Assembly (NCBI GenBank): GCA_947260045.1
Contig: CAMYOP010000147.1
Span: 1-10,772 of the forward strand
DNA from: an uncultured Desulfobulbaceae bacterium
GTDB taxonomy: Bacteria > Desulfobacterota > Desulfobulbia > Desulfobulbales > Desulfobulbaceae
DNA: 10,772 bases
Direction: 5' to 3'
Part shown: in pieces, positions 1 to 6,812 of the stretch
Layout of the letters: each line of letters begins with the position of its first letter
How positions within the stretch are numbered: position 1 is the stretch's first letter
Position numbers and translations under genes: made by a program
The notes under the pieces: generated by a model
What the model saw: the letters and a program-made list of their open reading frames with translations, nothing else
Told to the model about the DNA's origin: nothing
Database searches by the model: none

Positions 1-2
1 TT

Positions 3-167
3 GAAGCACATCGTCTCGATCAGATAGCAACGGTTCTGCTGTCCCCTGTTACAGGCCGCCTTGAACCAGCCATACTTGCTGAACTTATTTTGAAAAACAG
101 GTTGAATGCACGGATGCAACTTCAGTTACACACCCTAGTTTGGCCTGAACGTAGCAGAGGTGTTTGA
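3..167 (+). CDS. queE: 7-carboxy-7-deazaguanine synthase QueE, C-terminal fragment (gene begins left of window)
   Basis: An open frame enters from the left edge and stops at TGA 165-167, giving 54 residues. The tail contains LNARMQLQLHTLVWPE followed by RSRGV. The pattern (arginine, QLH, hydrophobic-W, then RGV at the very end) is the usual C-terminus of the radical-SAM enzyme QueE, which makes 7-carboxy-7-deazaguanine from carboxytetrahydropterin on the way to queuosine or other 7-deazaguanines. The CxxxCxxC cluster motif would lie upstream and is not visible, so the call rests on this tail alone. The next gene on the same strand starts about 65 bp downstream with no evident terminator between them, so read-through is possible, although the functions are unrelated. 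Confidence 0.65.
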   Translation, partial: EAHRLDQIATVLLSPVTGRLEPAILAELILKNRLNARMQLQLHTLVWPERSRGV

Positions 168-232
168 AGGATTATAGCTTTACGGCATACAATAACACCC
201 TGCAAAAAATATAAATAACTTTGAGAACAGAT

Positions 233-1510
233 ATGCTAGATTTTGAAAAACTTCATATCGCCATAATTGGCTTGGGCTATGTTGGTCTCCCCTTAGCTGT
301 GGAATTTGGCAAAAAATTCAAAACCACTGGCTTTGACCTGAAGGACTCACGAATCCTTGAGCTTCGAGATGGCATTGATTCCACCATGGAAGTATCGCAA
401 GAAGAACTCCTTGAAGCCAGTCAACTTGCCTTTACCGACTCCATTGCAGACCTCTCAAAATGCAATATATACATTGTCGCCGTCCCTACACCTATCGACA
501 AAAGTCGTCGACCTGACCTGAGTCCCCTTGAAGGCGCTTCCCACGCTGTTGGTGCAGTTTTAGAAAAAGATGACATTGTTATATACGAATCAACAGTTTA
601 CCCAGGGGCCACAGAAGAAGTCTGCATTCCTATTCTTGAAAAAATATCGGGCCTTGTATTCAATACTGATTTTTATGTCGGGTATAGTCCTGAGAGGATT
701 AATCCCGGAGACTCAGAGCACAGACTGCCGTCTATTATTAAAGTGACTTCAGGTTCAACTCCAATTATTGCTGACATGATTGACTCCTTATATCAACAAA
801 TCATCACGGCAGGCACTTTCAAAGCAAGCTCTATCAAAGTGGCCGAAGCAGCAAAAGTCATCGAAAATACCCAGCGAGATGTTAACATTGCTCTTATTAA
901 CGAGCTCTCCCTCATCTTTAACAGACTCAATATCGATACCTATGAAGTTCTGGAAGCTGCTGGTACAAAATGGAATTTCCTGCCGTTTCGTCCAGGACTT
1001 GTTGGAGGTCATTGTATAGGCGTTGATCCCTATTACCTCACCCATAAAGCCCAGCAAGTTGGTTATCATCCAGAAATGATCCTGGCTGGCAGGCGCCTAA
1101 ATGATGATATGGGGCGCTATATTGCCTCTGAAATTGTCAAGTTGATGCTGAAAAAACATATCCATGTTGGCGATTCCAGCATACTTATTCTGGGCCTGAC
1201 CTTTAAAGAGAACTGCCCGGACTTACGCAACACCCGTGTTATCGATATCATTAAAGAGTTAAGCTCCTATGGTGCAGACGTCCAGGTGTACGACCCTTGG
1301 GCAGATAGTGTTGAGGCCCGTAAATATTATGGTATTGAACTGTTAAAATCCATTGATTCTGGCAATTATGCGGCGGTTGTCCTGGCGGTAGCTCATAATG
1401 AATTTGCAGCTCTTGGCAGGGAAGACATTAAGGCTCTTTGCCAGGATGAAAATGTCATATACGATGTAAAACACATCCTGCCAAAAGGTCTGACTGATGG
1501 CTCACTTTAA
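233..1510 (+). CDS. UDP-N-acetylhexosamine (nucleotide-sugar) 6-dehydrogenase, WbpO/TviB type
   Basis: This 425-residue protein is a full-length member of the UDP-glucose/GDP-mannose dehydrogenase superfamily, which oxidises C6 of a nucleotide sugar to a carboxylate using two NAD+. Visible landmarks (ATG numbering) are the N-terminal Rossmann loop IIGLGYVGLP near residues 11-20, the YSPERINPGD segment with Glu154, catalytic-region Lys208 in a helix reading AKVIENTQRDVN, and the nucleophilic Cys261 in GGHCIGVDPYYLTHKA. The C-terminal UDP-binding domain has LGLTFKENCPDLRNTRV. The PYYLTHKAQ and AGRRLND sequences are typical of the WbpO/TviB/VipA branch, which acts on UDP-GlcNAc or UDP-GalNAc and supplies uronic acids for capsule or O-antigen; the exact substrate is inferred. 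ATG 233 was chosen because TGAGAA lies 5 nt upstream; an in-frame TTG at 221 has no recognisable ribosome binding site. No other glycan genes are in the window. The gene is convergent with the DUF255 gene, 29 bp away. Confidence 0.9.
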   Translation: MLDFEKLHIAIIGLGYVGLPLAVEFGKKFKTTGFDLKDSRILELRDGIDSTMEVSQEELLEASQLAFTDSIADLSKCNIYIVAVPTPIDKSRRPDLSPLEGASHAVGAVLEKDDIVIYESTVYPGATEEVCIPILEKISGLVFNTDFYVGYSPERINPGDSEHRLPSIIKVTSGSTPIIADMIDSLYQQIITAGTFKASSIKVAEAAKVIENTQRDVNIALINELSLIFNRLNIDTYEVLEAAGTKWNFLPFRPGLVGGHCIGVDPYYLTHKAQQVGYHPEMILAGRRLNDDMGRYIASEIVKLMLKKHIHVGDSSILILGLTFKENCPDLRNTRVIDIIKELSSYGADVQVYDPWADSVEARKYYGIELLKSIDSGNYAAVVLAVAHNEFAALGREDIKALCQDENVIYDVKHILPKGLTDGSL

Positions 1511-1539
1511 GTTTTACAGGTATATTGAATTTCGAATTA

Positions 1540-2517
1540 CTACTCCTTTTGTTCCTGCTGTAACTGTTTTGCAAGGGTTTCCACATCACTTGTCGGTACA
1601 AGACAGGTGAAATCCTTGCAAACATAGGCAGTTGCTTTACCTTCAAGCACTTCTGCACTCCCAAAAAATGGCAGCATTTTTGCCAGATATTTTTGATTTT
1701 CTCCCCCATCTGCCAGTAATACAATCCGACCAGGATTATAATTTTTATAAACAGTTTCAAACAATTTTCTGGTGTCATCTTTATCTTTTTTACCAGCAAT
1801 TATGACCTGTTGGGATTTTTTTTGAAACTGATCCCAGGCACAAAGCATTTGCACCAGGCCTTGTGGATATTTATTAAGACGATCACTGAAAAATTCCATA
1901 AGCTGCTTAGCCTTATTACGGTATTCCTCGTTTTCTGTCAGCTCGGCAAGACGAATCAGGTTCATTGCTGCAATAGAATTTGCTGAAGGTTCAGCACCGT
2001 CGTAGTCTCCTTTCATGCGGACAATGAGTGATGCATCCTGAGCGCTGTTAAAAAATGCATGATTTTTCTCGTCCCAAAAATGTTTTACCTGACTGTCAGT
2101 AAGAGCCAGAGACCATTTCAACAATTCCGGATCATGTACCACCTGGTACAGATCAAGAAGCCCTGCTACCAGAAAAGAATAATCATCGAGTTGCCCCTGC
2201 AGGCCAGCTGTTCCATCACGATACCGCCGTTTAAGAAGTCCTGTTTTTACGTCGTAGAGGTTTCTTTTAATAAAATGGGCGCTTTTCTGTGCTGCCGTAA
2301 TCATTTCAGGCGCATCCAGAATTGCTCCACCTCTGGCAAAAGCGCCTATCATGAGTCCGTTCCAGGATGTGATAACTTTATCATCAAGGTGCGGTCGCAC
2401 TCGTTTTTCCCGCTTTGCCAATAACTTCTTTTCAGACCCCTCCAGGATGGCAAGAACCTCTTCAAGATCTACTTTAAAATGACTTGCAGCATCCTCCGGT
2501 GATTTTTTCACATACAA
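1540..2517 (-). CDS. C-terminal ORF of the interrupted DUF255 gene (helical barrel half)
   Basis: This is the downstream half of the same gene, opening at a TTG (2515-2517) that reads as an ordinary leucine in the uninterrupted frame (GRNILYVKK). It covers 325 residues of the alpha/alpha barrel, including the conserved-looking DDKVITSWNGLMIGAFARGG and DGAEPSANSIAAMNLIRL. No domain boundary lies at the TTG. The strong AGGAGG-like string about 20 nt upstream is too far away and serves no in-frame start, so independent translation is unlikely. It is best treated as part of the pseudogene. Confidence 0.4.
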   Translation of the reverse strand: MYVKKSPEDAASHFKVDLEEVLAILEGSEKKLLAKREKRVRPHLDDKVITSWNGLMIGAFARGGAILDAPEMITAAQKSAHFIKRNLYDVKTGLLKRRYRDGTAGLQGQLDDYSFLVAGLLDLYQVVHDPELLKWSLALTDSQVKHFWDEKNHAFFNSAQDASLIVRMKGDYDGAEPSANSIAAMNLIRLAELTENEEYRNKAKQLMEFFSDRLNKYPQGLVQMLCAWDQFQKKSQQVIIAGKKDKDDTRKLFETVYKNYNPGRIVLLADGGENQKYLAKMLPFFGSAEVLEGKATAYVCKDFTCLVPTSDVETLAKQLQQEQKE

Positions 2518-2637
2518 AATATTTCTACCAACAAACTCCTCCTGTGGATCAGACAGAGCATTGCCACTGTCTTCAACGCCGTAACAGTAATTAAATATTT
2601 CAGCGATATAGTTACCCAGCGTGTCTATTATATCCTC

Positions 2638-2640
2638 TTA
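2638..2640 (-). other. In-frame ochre (TAA) stop interrupting the DUF255 gene
   Basis: On the minus strand the codons run TTC CTC TGG ACC TAA GAG GAT ATA ATA. Family members usually read WT followed by K, Q, A or S and then E-E/D-I here, so one base change from AAA, CAA or GAA would create this stop. The frame is unchanged on either side, and the next 40 codons contain no other stop. That pattern is what a single substitution gives, not an insertion or deletion. Confidence 0.85.
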
Positions 2641-3789
2641 GGTCCAGAGGAAAAAAGCACCCTCGCTATGTTTTTTACTGTCATACGGATCTGCGCTGTC
2701 TGCATCTTCAGCAGAATAAAATCCTCCTCCAGGATCTGTCATATCACGTAAAATATAACGTATAATTTCACGTGCCACCTGGGCGTAGGTTTCTTCTCCA
2801 GTAATTTGATAGGCATCAAGGTAGGAATTGACAAGCTGGGCCTGGTCATAGAGCATCTTTTCAAAATGGGGTACCCGCCACTGACCATCAACTGAATAAC
2901 GATGAAAGCCACCACCAAGTTGATCATACATGCCGCCCTGGGCCATAGACTCAAGGGTCTCAAGTACCATATCAAGTGCTTTTTGATTTCCCTGACCATG
3001 CCAATAACGCAGAAGAAAATTAAAAACCACAGGTCGAGGAAACTTCGGTTCGCTGCCAAATCCTCCGTATTGCGAGTCAAACTCTTTTGCAATGTTCAGG
3101 TAGGTCTTATCAAATATATTTTTTTCTATAACAGTTGAACTTCCAACCTGATCACTGCTTTCAATAGCAGAAATTATCTGATTTGCTGACTTTTGAAGAT
3201 CTTCATTTTTATCTTCCCAGGCTCGGTGGATGGCCAGAAGGATATCATCAAAGCCGGGTTTGCCATAACGACTTTCTGGGGGAAAATAAGTGCCTGCAAA
3301 AAACGGCCGCCCGTCTGGAAAGAGGAATACAGACATTGGCCAGCCGCCACTGCCAGAATACATTTGGGTTGCAGCCATATACATCTGGTCGAGATCTGGC
3401 CGTTCTTCACGGTCCACTTTTATAGAGACAAACCACTGATTAAGAAGGACTGCTATTTCTTTATCTTCAAATGATTCATGTGCCATGACATGACACCAAT
3501 GACATGTGGAATAGCCAATGGAGAGGAATATCGGTTTATTCTCTGCCTTGGCTTTCTGCATCGCTTCTTCACCCCATGGATACCAATCAACAGAGTTGAA
3601 TGCGTGCTGGAGAAGGTATGGACTTTTTTCATGTATGAGTCTGTTGGATTTTTCACCCATGGCCAACCTCTTTTTGATGGTTTCATCAAGGGATGAAGCT
3701 CCCAAAGGAGCAGGAATTATCGCACTGGTGAAAAACAGCACGGATAATAAGAGTCTCTGGAGAGCATATTTGGAATTTGATACCTTCAA
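2638..3789 (-). CDS. N-terminal ORF of the interrupted DUF255 gene (signal peptide plus thioredoxin domain)
   Basis: If the TAA at 2638-2640 is real and is not bypassed, this is the only part of the gene with its own credible initiation signals: TTG start, TTAAGG upstream and an export signal. The product would be 383 residues. It would contain the whole thioredoxin-like domain with CHWC (96-99), plus the first part of the helical barrel, which breaks off after FFLWT. The barrel would be incomplete and probably unstable, so a useful short product is doubtful. It is listed separately because automatic annotation may report it as a gene of its own. Confidence 0.55.
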   Translation of the reverse strand: MKVSNSKYALQRLLLSVLFFTSAIIPAPLGASSLDETIKKRLAMGEKSNRLIHEKSPYLLQHAFNSVDWYPWGEEAMQKAKAENKPIFLSIGYSTCHWCHVMAHESFEDKEIAVLLNQWFVSIKVDREERPDLDQMYMAATQMYSGSGGWPMSVFLFPDGRPFFAGTYFPPESRYGKPGFDDILLAIHRAWEDKNEDLQKSANQIISAIESSDQVGSSTVIEKNIFDKTYLNIAKEFDSQYGGFGSEPKFPRPVVFNFLLRYWHGQGNQKALDMVLETLESMAQGGMYDQLGGGFHRYSVDGQWRVPHFEKMLYDQAQLVNSYLDAYQITGEETYAQVAREIIRYILRDMTDPGGGFYSAEDADSADPYDSKKHSEGAFFLWT

Positions 3790-3852
3790 AGCCAGCGCCC
3801 TTAATTCATTTGGTGGACTGAGTCTTTTTTGTGCGTGTAGGTAAAAATGAAA

Positions 3853-4048
3853 GTGACTACCTCTAAAGCTGAGTTAAAACCGGGAGACAGATCGGAGTCT
3901 GCGCTTACCAAAATTTTTCCTAAGCCTAAGGGGACCGAATTTTTTTCGCGTATTATCAGCGAAAATTATTCTGTCTCCCGAATAATAACGGAAAAATAAA
4001 ATCGGTCCACTCCTTATTAGTTTCTAACTGAGCTTTAGTGGTAATTAC
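3853..4048. repeat. About 196-bp nested imperfect palindrome (MITE-like or RAYT/REP-associated element)
   Basis: Several inverted repeats nest around one centre. The outer arms 3853-3877 and 4024-4048 match at 20 of 25 positions, with a shared CTAAAGCT-AGTTA core. The middle arms 3894-3920 and 3990-4013 share GGAGT, ACC and TTTTTCC with small gaps. The central hairpin is 3931-3949 with 3959-3979 (GGGA, GAAT, TTTT and CGC blocks) around a 9-nt loop. A further perfect 10-bp repeat, CGGGAGACAG at 3881-3890 and its complement at 3971-3980, competes with the central hairpin. There is no open frame of note. It lies 63 bp upstream of the broken DUF255 gene's start. The GGGAC/CGGGAGACAG motifs are reminiscent of repeats near REP-associated tyrosine transposases; that origin is an inference. 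No clear target-site duplication is visible beyond a short AAAAAT near both ends. Confidence 0.6.
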
Positions 4049-4380
4049 AAAAATCAATTAAGCAGCCACTTTATACTGTAAAAAACACACTCCATTTCCC
4101 AACATAATTCTTTTTTTTTGTCTGAAGACTCAGTGATTTTCAGCTGCAATAAAAGAATTTCTTTTTCTCATTAATATATACAACATGATAAGAAGGTTTT
4201 GGGTACGTGCAAGGATGAAAATACCAGATGATGATTCTACACCCTAAAGTGGAGTTTGCTACTTTTCGCTTTCGACTGATCAGAGATGGGTATATGATAC
4301 AAATAAAGGAAAGTGTTCATTTTTTGCTCTGTTTTTCTCGTTTGTGCAAAGTCTTGAAATAGATCAGAATGGTGGTGCTG
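4049..4380. other. AT-rich non-coding region upstream of the mrp operon
   Basis: This is 332 bp between the palindromic element and the first operon gene. It contains long T runs, for example near 4110-4120, and no open frame with a convincing start signal. It must hold the promoter of the operon reading right and perhaps that of the divergent DUF255 gene. I see no clear terminator, riboswitch or tRNA in it. Confidence 0.5.
4270..4298 (+). promoter_or_regulatory. Candidate sigma-70-like promoter for the mrp operon
   Basis: TATGAT at 4293-4298 matches the -10 consensus at five of six bases and sits about 80 bp ahead of the first gene. The -35 position 17 bp upstream reads TTTCGA, a poor match. 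It is the best -10 in the region but is weakly supported, because AT-rich DNA gives such matches by chance. Confidence 0.25.
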
Positions 4381-4905
4381 ATGAAAAACGTCCTTTCTTG
4401 GTACAGCACAAATTCCGCGACCCTGCTTTCTCTTCTCGCCCATTTTACCAGCTACCTGTTTGTCTGGCTCATCCTGACAAGAGGAGAACTAAAAAGTCTT
4501 CTTCTTGGTATTCCTGCAATCTGTCTTGCCATCTGGTGTGGACGCCAGCTGATATCCAGAGAAAAGCACTATCTCAATCCACTTGGAATGTTATCATTCA
4601 CGCCCTACTTTCTTTACCAATCACTGAAAGGTGGCATTGATGTCATGCGCCGCGCCCTTTCCCCTGAGCTCCCGCTTTTCCCTGGCATGCTCTTGTTCAA
4701 AACTTTTCTTCCTGCTGGTGCTCCCCGCGTCTTTTTTGCCAATGTCATAACGTTACTTCCAGGAACTCTGAGTGTTGATGTTGAAGATGACGTAATCATT
4801 GTTCATACCATTGATACAAAAGCACCTGTCTGGTCAGGATTATTACAATTGGAAGCCCATGTAGCATCTCTTTATCAACATGAATTAGGAAATGAGAAGA
4901 GATGA
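4381..4905 (+). CDS. mrpE: Mrp-type Na+/H+ antiporter subunit E (MbhA-like)
   Basis: First gene of the operon; 174 residues, the usual MrpE length. Two clear membrane helices lie at about 14-33 and 40-54, followed by a short third hydrophobic stretch (68-82) and a soluble C-terminal part. The family signature is NVITLLPGTLSVDV at 121-134, followed by a VHTID element, as in PF01899. MrpE is a small accessory subunit of the heteromeric Mrp cation/proton antiporter in the cytoplasmic membrane and corresponds to MbhA in archaeal membrane-bound hydrogenase. ATG 4381 is preferred because GGTGG lies 5 nt upstream; ATG 4369, four codons earlier, is possible but has a weaker site. The stop overlaps the next start as ATGA. 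Confidence 0.92.
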   Translation: MKNVLSWYSTNSATLLSLLAHFTSYLFVWLILTRGELKSLLLGIPAICLAIWCGRQLISREKHYLNPLGMLSFTPYFLYQSLKGGIDVMRRALSPELPLFPGMLLFKTFLPAGAPRVFFANVITLLPGTLSVDVEDDVIIVHTIDTKAPVWSGLLQLEAHVASLYQHELGNEKR

Positions 4906-5189
4906 GTACGCTCTATATACTACTAGCCTGTTTTCTGCTGCTCAATATCTGTGCAGGTCTTGCGCGCATAATGATTGGCCCGACAAACGTCGACAGAATG
5001 CTTGCCATCCAACTCCTATGTACATGTGGGATTGGCACCTTACTCCTTTTATCAAAAGCATTTTCCAGCATTGAACTACTTGATATTGCCTGCGTTTTTG
5101 CCCTTTTGGCAACTCTTGCGATATTGACATTTATTCGTAGAGCCTGGCAGGAAGAACCTGAGCTGAGGAAGAGCGATGATCCTCTCTGA
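4902..5189 (+). CDS. mrpF: Mrp-type Na+/H+ antiporter subunit F (MbhB-like)
   Basis: A 95-residue, three-helix membrane protein. The PF04066 signature is clear: ARIMIGPTNVDRMLAI near 21-36, with the conserved GPT-DR, and then ELLDIACVFALLATLAIL, where the aspartate lies within the last helix. MrpF is a small subunit between the antiporter-like subunits and MrpA/B in known Mrp structures, and it has been linked to the sodium path. The start ATG overlaps the mrpE stop (ATGA), with GAGAAGAG just upstream, so the two are probably coupled. The end overlaps mrpG by 14 bp. Confidence 0.92.
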   Translation: MSTLYILLACFLLLNICAGLARIMIGPTNVDRMLAIQLLCTCGIGTLLLLSKAFSSIELLDIACVFALLATLAILTFIRRAWQEEPELRKSDDPL

Positions 5190-5478
5190 AGGTGTTAGCC
5201 TATTTTTTATCCTGACAGGATTGCTCTTTTTTCTATCAGGGACGATAGGTCTCTACAGATTTCCAGATATTTACACCAGATTACATGTACTGACAAAAGC
5301 AGATAATGTTGGCCTTGGTTTCATTATCATTGGCCTCTGTGTTACTGCAGACAATATTTTCATTATCCTCAAGTTATTAATGATCTGGTTCTTGGTATTG
5401 CTTGCCAGCTCTGTCTGCAGTCATCTCATTGCCCGCACGGCACGGACAAAAAAGATAGAGCCATGGATACAGCTTTAA
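5176..5478 (+). CDS. mrpG: Mrp-type Na+/H+ antiporter subunit G (MbhC-like)
   Basis: A 100-residue protein with three hydrophobic segments and the PF03334 signature GLYRFPDIYTRLHVLTKAD near 25-43. MrpG is a small subunit of the antiporter and the counterpart of MbhC. The start ATG is preceded by GAGGAA at a 5-nt spacing, inside the end of mrpF. The 3' end overlaps the next gene by 16 bp. Length and motif are ordinary for the family. Confidence 0.92.
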   Translation: MILSEGVSLFFILTGLLFFLSGTIGLYRFPDIYTRLHVLTKADNVGLGFIIIGLCVTADNIFIILKLLMIWFLVLLASSVCSHLIARTARTKKIEPWIQL

Positions 5479-5780
5479 ACTTTTATATACTTACTTTTTT
5501 TGACCTGACACTTATCACAGCATTGTTGTGGCTTGCCTACCAATCCCTTTCAACTGATAATATTTTTAAAGCTGTAATTCTTTTTGTCTCATTTGGTCTG
5601 CTGATGGCACTCGCCTGGGTTCGCCTACATGCTCCTGACGTGGCTCTTGCCGAAGCTGCACTGGGCGCTGGTCTTACAGGACCGTTGTTTTTAGCAGCAT
5701 ACAGACGCATGGAAAAATTACAGAAAAAAGAGCGTCGTCTTGAAAGAAATGATGAGCAGGAAAATGATGAGCAGTCATAA
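5463..5780 (+). CDS. DUF4040 / MbhD-like subunit (detached MrpA C-terminal part)
   Basis: A 105-residue protein with about three hydrophobic segments and the diagnostic HAPDVALAEAALGAGLTG stretch near 59-76, which is the DUF4040 (PF13244) signature. In classical Mrp this unit is fused to the C-terminal end of the large MrpA subunit. In archaeal Mbh and many bacterial clusters it is a separate gene, mbhD, as here. The C-terminal tail (KLQKKERRLERNDEQENDEQS) is strongly charged and probably cytoplasmic. The gene overlaps mrpG by 16 bp and the following gene by 14 bp. Being in the order E-F-G-D is part of the evidence that the operon is Mbh-ordered. Confidence 0.88.
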   Translation: MDTALNFYILTFFDLTLITALLWLAYQSLSTDNIFKAVILFVSFGLLMALAWVRLHAPDVALAEAALGAGLTGPLFLAAYRRMEKLQKKERRLERNDEQENDEQS

Positions 5781-6483
5781 TACATATCCAGAAAGGAAGA
5801 ATTCTTTGGCCTTACCTGTGATATTGCTCACCTCAGGTCTTTTTTTACTTCTTAGCTACACATTGTTATCCATTGAACAAGCTGGCGGGCTCGCTGCTCA
5901 GGTACAATCCGCTTTGCCCAAAAGTGGCGCAGAAAGCCCAGTGACTGCAGTACTGCTTAATTTCCGCGGTTATGACACATTACTTGAAGTGATGGTCTTA
6001 TTTCTTTCTATTCTTGGTGCCTGGTCAATTGGTCGGGCATCGCTTCCCCAAGCCCTTATTAAGACAAGTACCATTCAGATAAGCTGTGTCAGGTTGCTCA
6101 TTCCATTAATGATCCTGATTGCTTTTTATCTTGTCTGGCAGGGTACCCGTTTTGCAGGGGGTGCCTTTCAGGGTGGCTCAATACTGGCTGCAGCTGGAGT
6201 CCTCCTGCTTGTGAGCGATTTTCCCAAACTTATCCAAATACATTCTATCCATCTACGCCTTGGTTTTATCCTTGGTCCTGTTACCTTTATCCTGATCGCT
6301 TTTTACTGTATTTTCACAAATAAGACATTCATGGCCTATCCAGCGGCCATTGTTTCCCAGCTTTTACTCTTTATTGAAATTGCCTGTGCAATCTCCATCG
6401 GTCTAACCCTGGCCGCACTCTTTGCTGGAGGCCGACCAGCGCAGGAGTCATCAATAGCTCAAAGAAAAGGCTCAACCCTATGA
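5767..6483 (+). CDS. mrpB: Fused MbhE-like / MrpB (MbhF-like) antiporter subunit
   Basis: A 238-residue protein made of two units. The first, about residues 15-95, carries SPVTAVLLNFRGYDTLLE, the MbhE motif that in classical Mrp closes MrpA. The second is MrpB (PF04039), recognised by GTRFAGGAFQGGSILAA with its G-GGAFQGG loop between helices. Archaeal mbhE and mbhF are two genes, so this is a fusion or a retained MrpA-B boundary. Start choice is ambiguous: ATG codons occur at 5749, 5752, 5764 and 5767, with a TTG at 5740. ATG 5767 is chosen because AGGA (5758-5761) is 5 nt ahead and the 14-bp overlap resembles the neighbouring junctions. The stop overlaps mrpC (ATGA). Confidence 0.87.
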   Translation: MSSHNTYPERKNSLALPVILLTSGLFLLLSYTLLSIEQAGGLAAQVQSALPKSGAESPVTAVLLNFRGYDTLLEVMVLFLSILGAWSIGRASLPQALIKTSTIQISCVRLLIPLMILIAFYLVWQGTRFAGGAFQGGSILAAAGVLLLVSDFPKLIQIHSIHLRLGFILGPVTFILIAFYCIFTNKTFMAYPAAIVSQLLLFIEIACAISIGLTLAALFAGGRPAQESSIAQRKGSTL

Positions 6484-6812
6484 TAACAACACTTATTTAC
6501 TCAGTTACAGGTATCGCGCTATTTTGCATGGGATTTACTGCTCTCATTCTCTGTTCCCATTTACTCAGAAAAATCTTAGCCATTAACTTCATGGCAAGTG
6601 GTGTCTTTCTGCTGCTTATTACGACAGCCTACTCTCCTGATCCCGCTCTACTTGATCCTGTGCCACAGGCAATGGTCCTTACTGGAATTGTTGTTTCAGT
6701 CAGTACCACTGCCCTGGCACTTGTTCTTGCCTGCAGAGTACAAGAGACTACAGGCTCGGCTGTTTTCAAAAGATTACTTCCTTTCAGGAAGAACAAAGGA
6801 CAAAAAGATTGA
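6480..6812 (+). CDS. mrpC: Mrp-type Na+/H+ antiporter subunit C (NuoK-like, MbhG-like)
   Basis: A 110-residue, three-helix protein of the NuoK/MrpC family (PF00420). The DPVPQAMVLTGIVVSVSTTA segment near 60-79 is the MrpC hallmark: DP-PQA-VLT-IV. It is homologous to the NuoK subunit of complex I and sits next to the antiporter-like subunits, connecting their proton channels. It begins in an ATGA overlap with the previous stop and ends in a TTGA overlap with the next start. The basic C-terminal tail (FRKNKGQKD) is expected on the cytoplasmic side. Confidence 0.92.
   Translation: MITTLIYSVTGIALFCMGFTALILCSHLLRKILAINFMASGVFLLLITTAYSPDPALLDPVPQAMVLTGIVVSVSTTALALVLACRVQETTGSAVFKRLLPFRKNKGQKD

Larger units (their letters stand above)
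1540..3789 (-). pseudogene. Exported thioredoxin-domain DUF255 (YyaL/spermatogenesis-associated 20-like) protein, interrupted by an in-frame stop
   Basis: Read as one frame on the minus strand this is 749 codons, near or slightly above the usual family length of about 700, and it has one internal TAA at 2638-2640 (codon 384). The N-terminal half has a predicted signal peptide (K/R start, hydrophobic LLLSVLFFTSAIIPA, likely cut near LGA-SS at about residue 31). The DUF255 thioredoxin-like domain follows: SPYLLQHA near 56, SIGYSTCHWCHVMAHESF with a CxxC pair at Cys96/Cys99, and KVDREERPDLDQMY. A glycosidase-like alpha/alpha barrel (N-acylglucosamine 2-epimerase-like) fills the rest. Codons after the stop continue in family style (YGVEDSGN, then VGRNILYVKK) without a frameshift. 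The start is TTG 3787-3789 with TTAAGG about 9 nt upstream; no ATG is available further up. The molecular function of the family is not established; a periplasmic redox role is an inference from the signal peptide and CxxC. Readings: a recent nonsense mutation, a sequencing error, or a truncated N-terminal product. Confidence 0.85.

Noticed and set aside
1511..1539. A bidirectional terminator between the convergent genes.
   Set aside because: Only a 6-bp palindrome (TTCGAA) without a flanking T run is present in the 29-bp gap.
2518..2640. A frameshift or a separate intergenic gap between the two halves of the DUF255 gene.
   Set aside because: Codon-by-codon reading of the minus strand shows both halves in the same frame with 40 sense codons between the TAA and the TTG; only the single TAA interrupts.
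2638..2640. Programmed recoding (selenocysteine or pyrrolysine) at the internal stop.
   Set aside because: The codon is TAA, not TGA or TAG, and family members have no special residue at this position.
4105..4160. A rho-independent terminator near the T run and CTGAAGACTCAG.
   Set aside because: The stem is only 4 bp and the T run precedes it on the plus strand; on the minus strand the following tract is A-rich, so neither orientation fits.
4185..4247. A 20-residue open frame starting ATG in the intergenic region.
   Set aside because: There is no ribosome binding site, no recognisable motif, and the length is expected by chance.
4313..4357. A 14-codon leader peptide (GTG start, TGA stop) ahead of the mrp operon.
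   Set aside because: The AGGA is only 2 nt from the GTG, and the peptide has no run of regulatory codons or attenuator-like hairpins.
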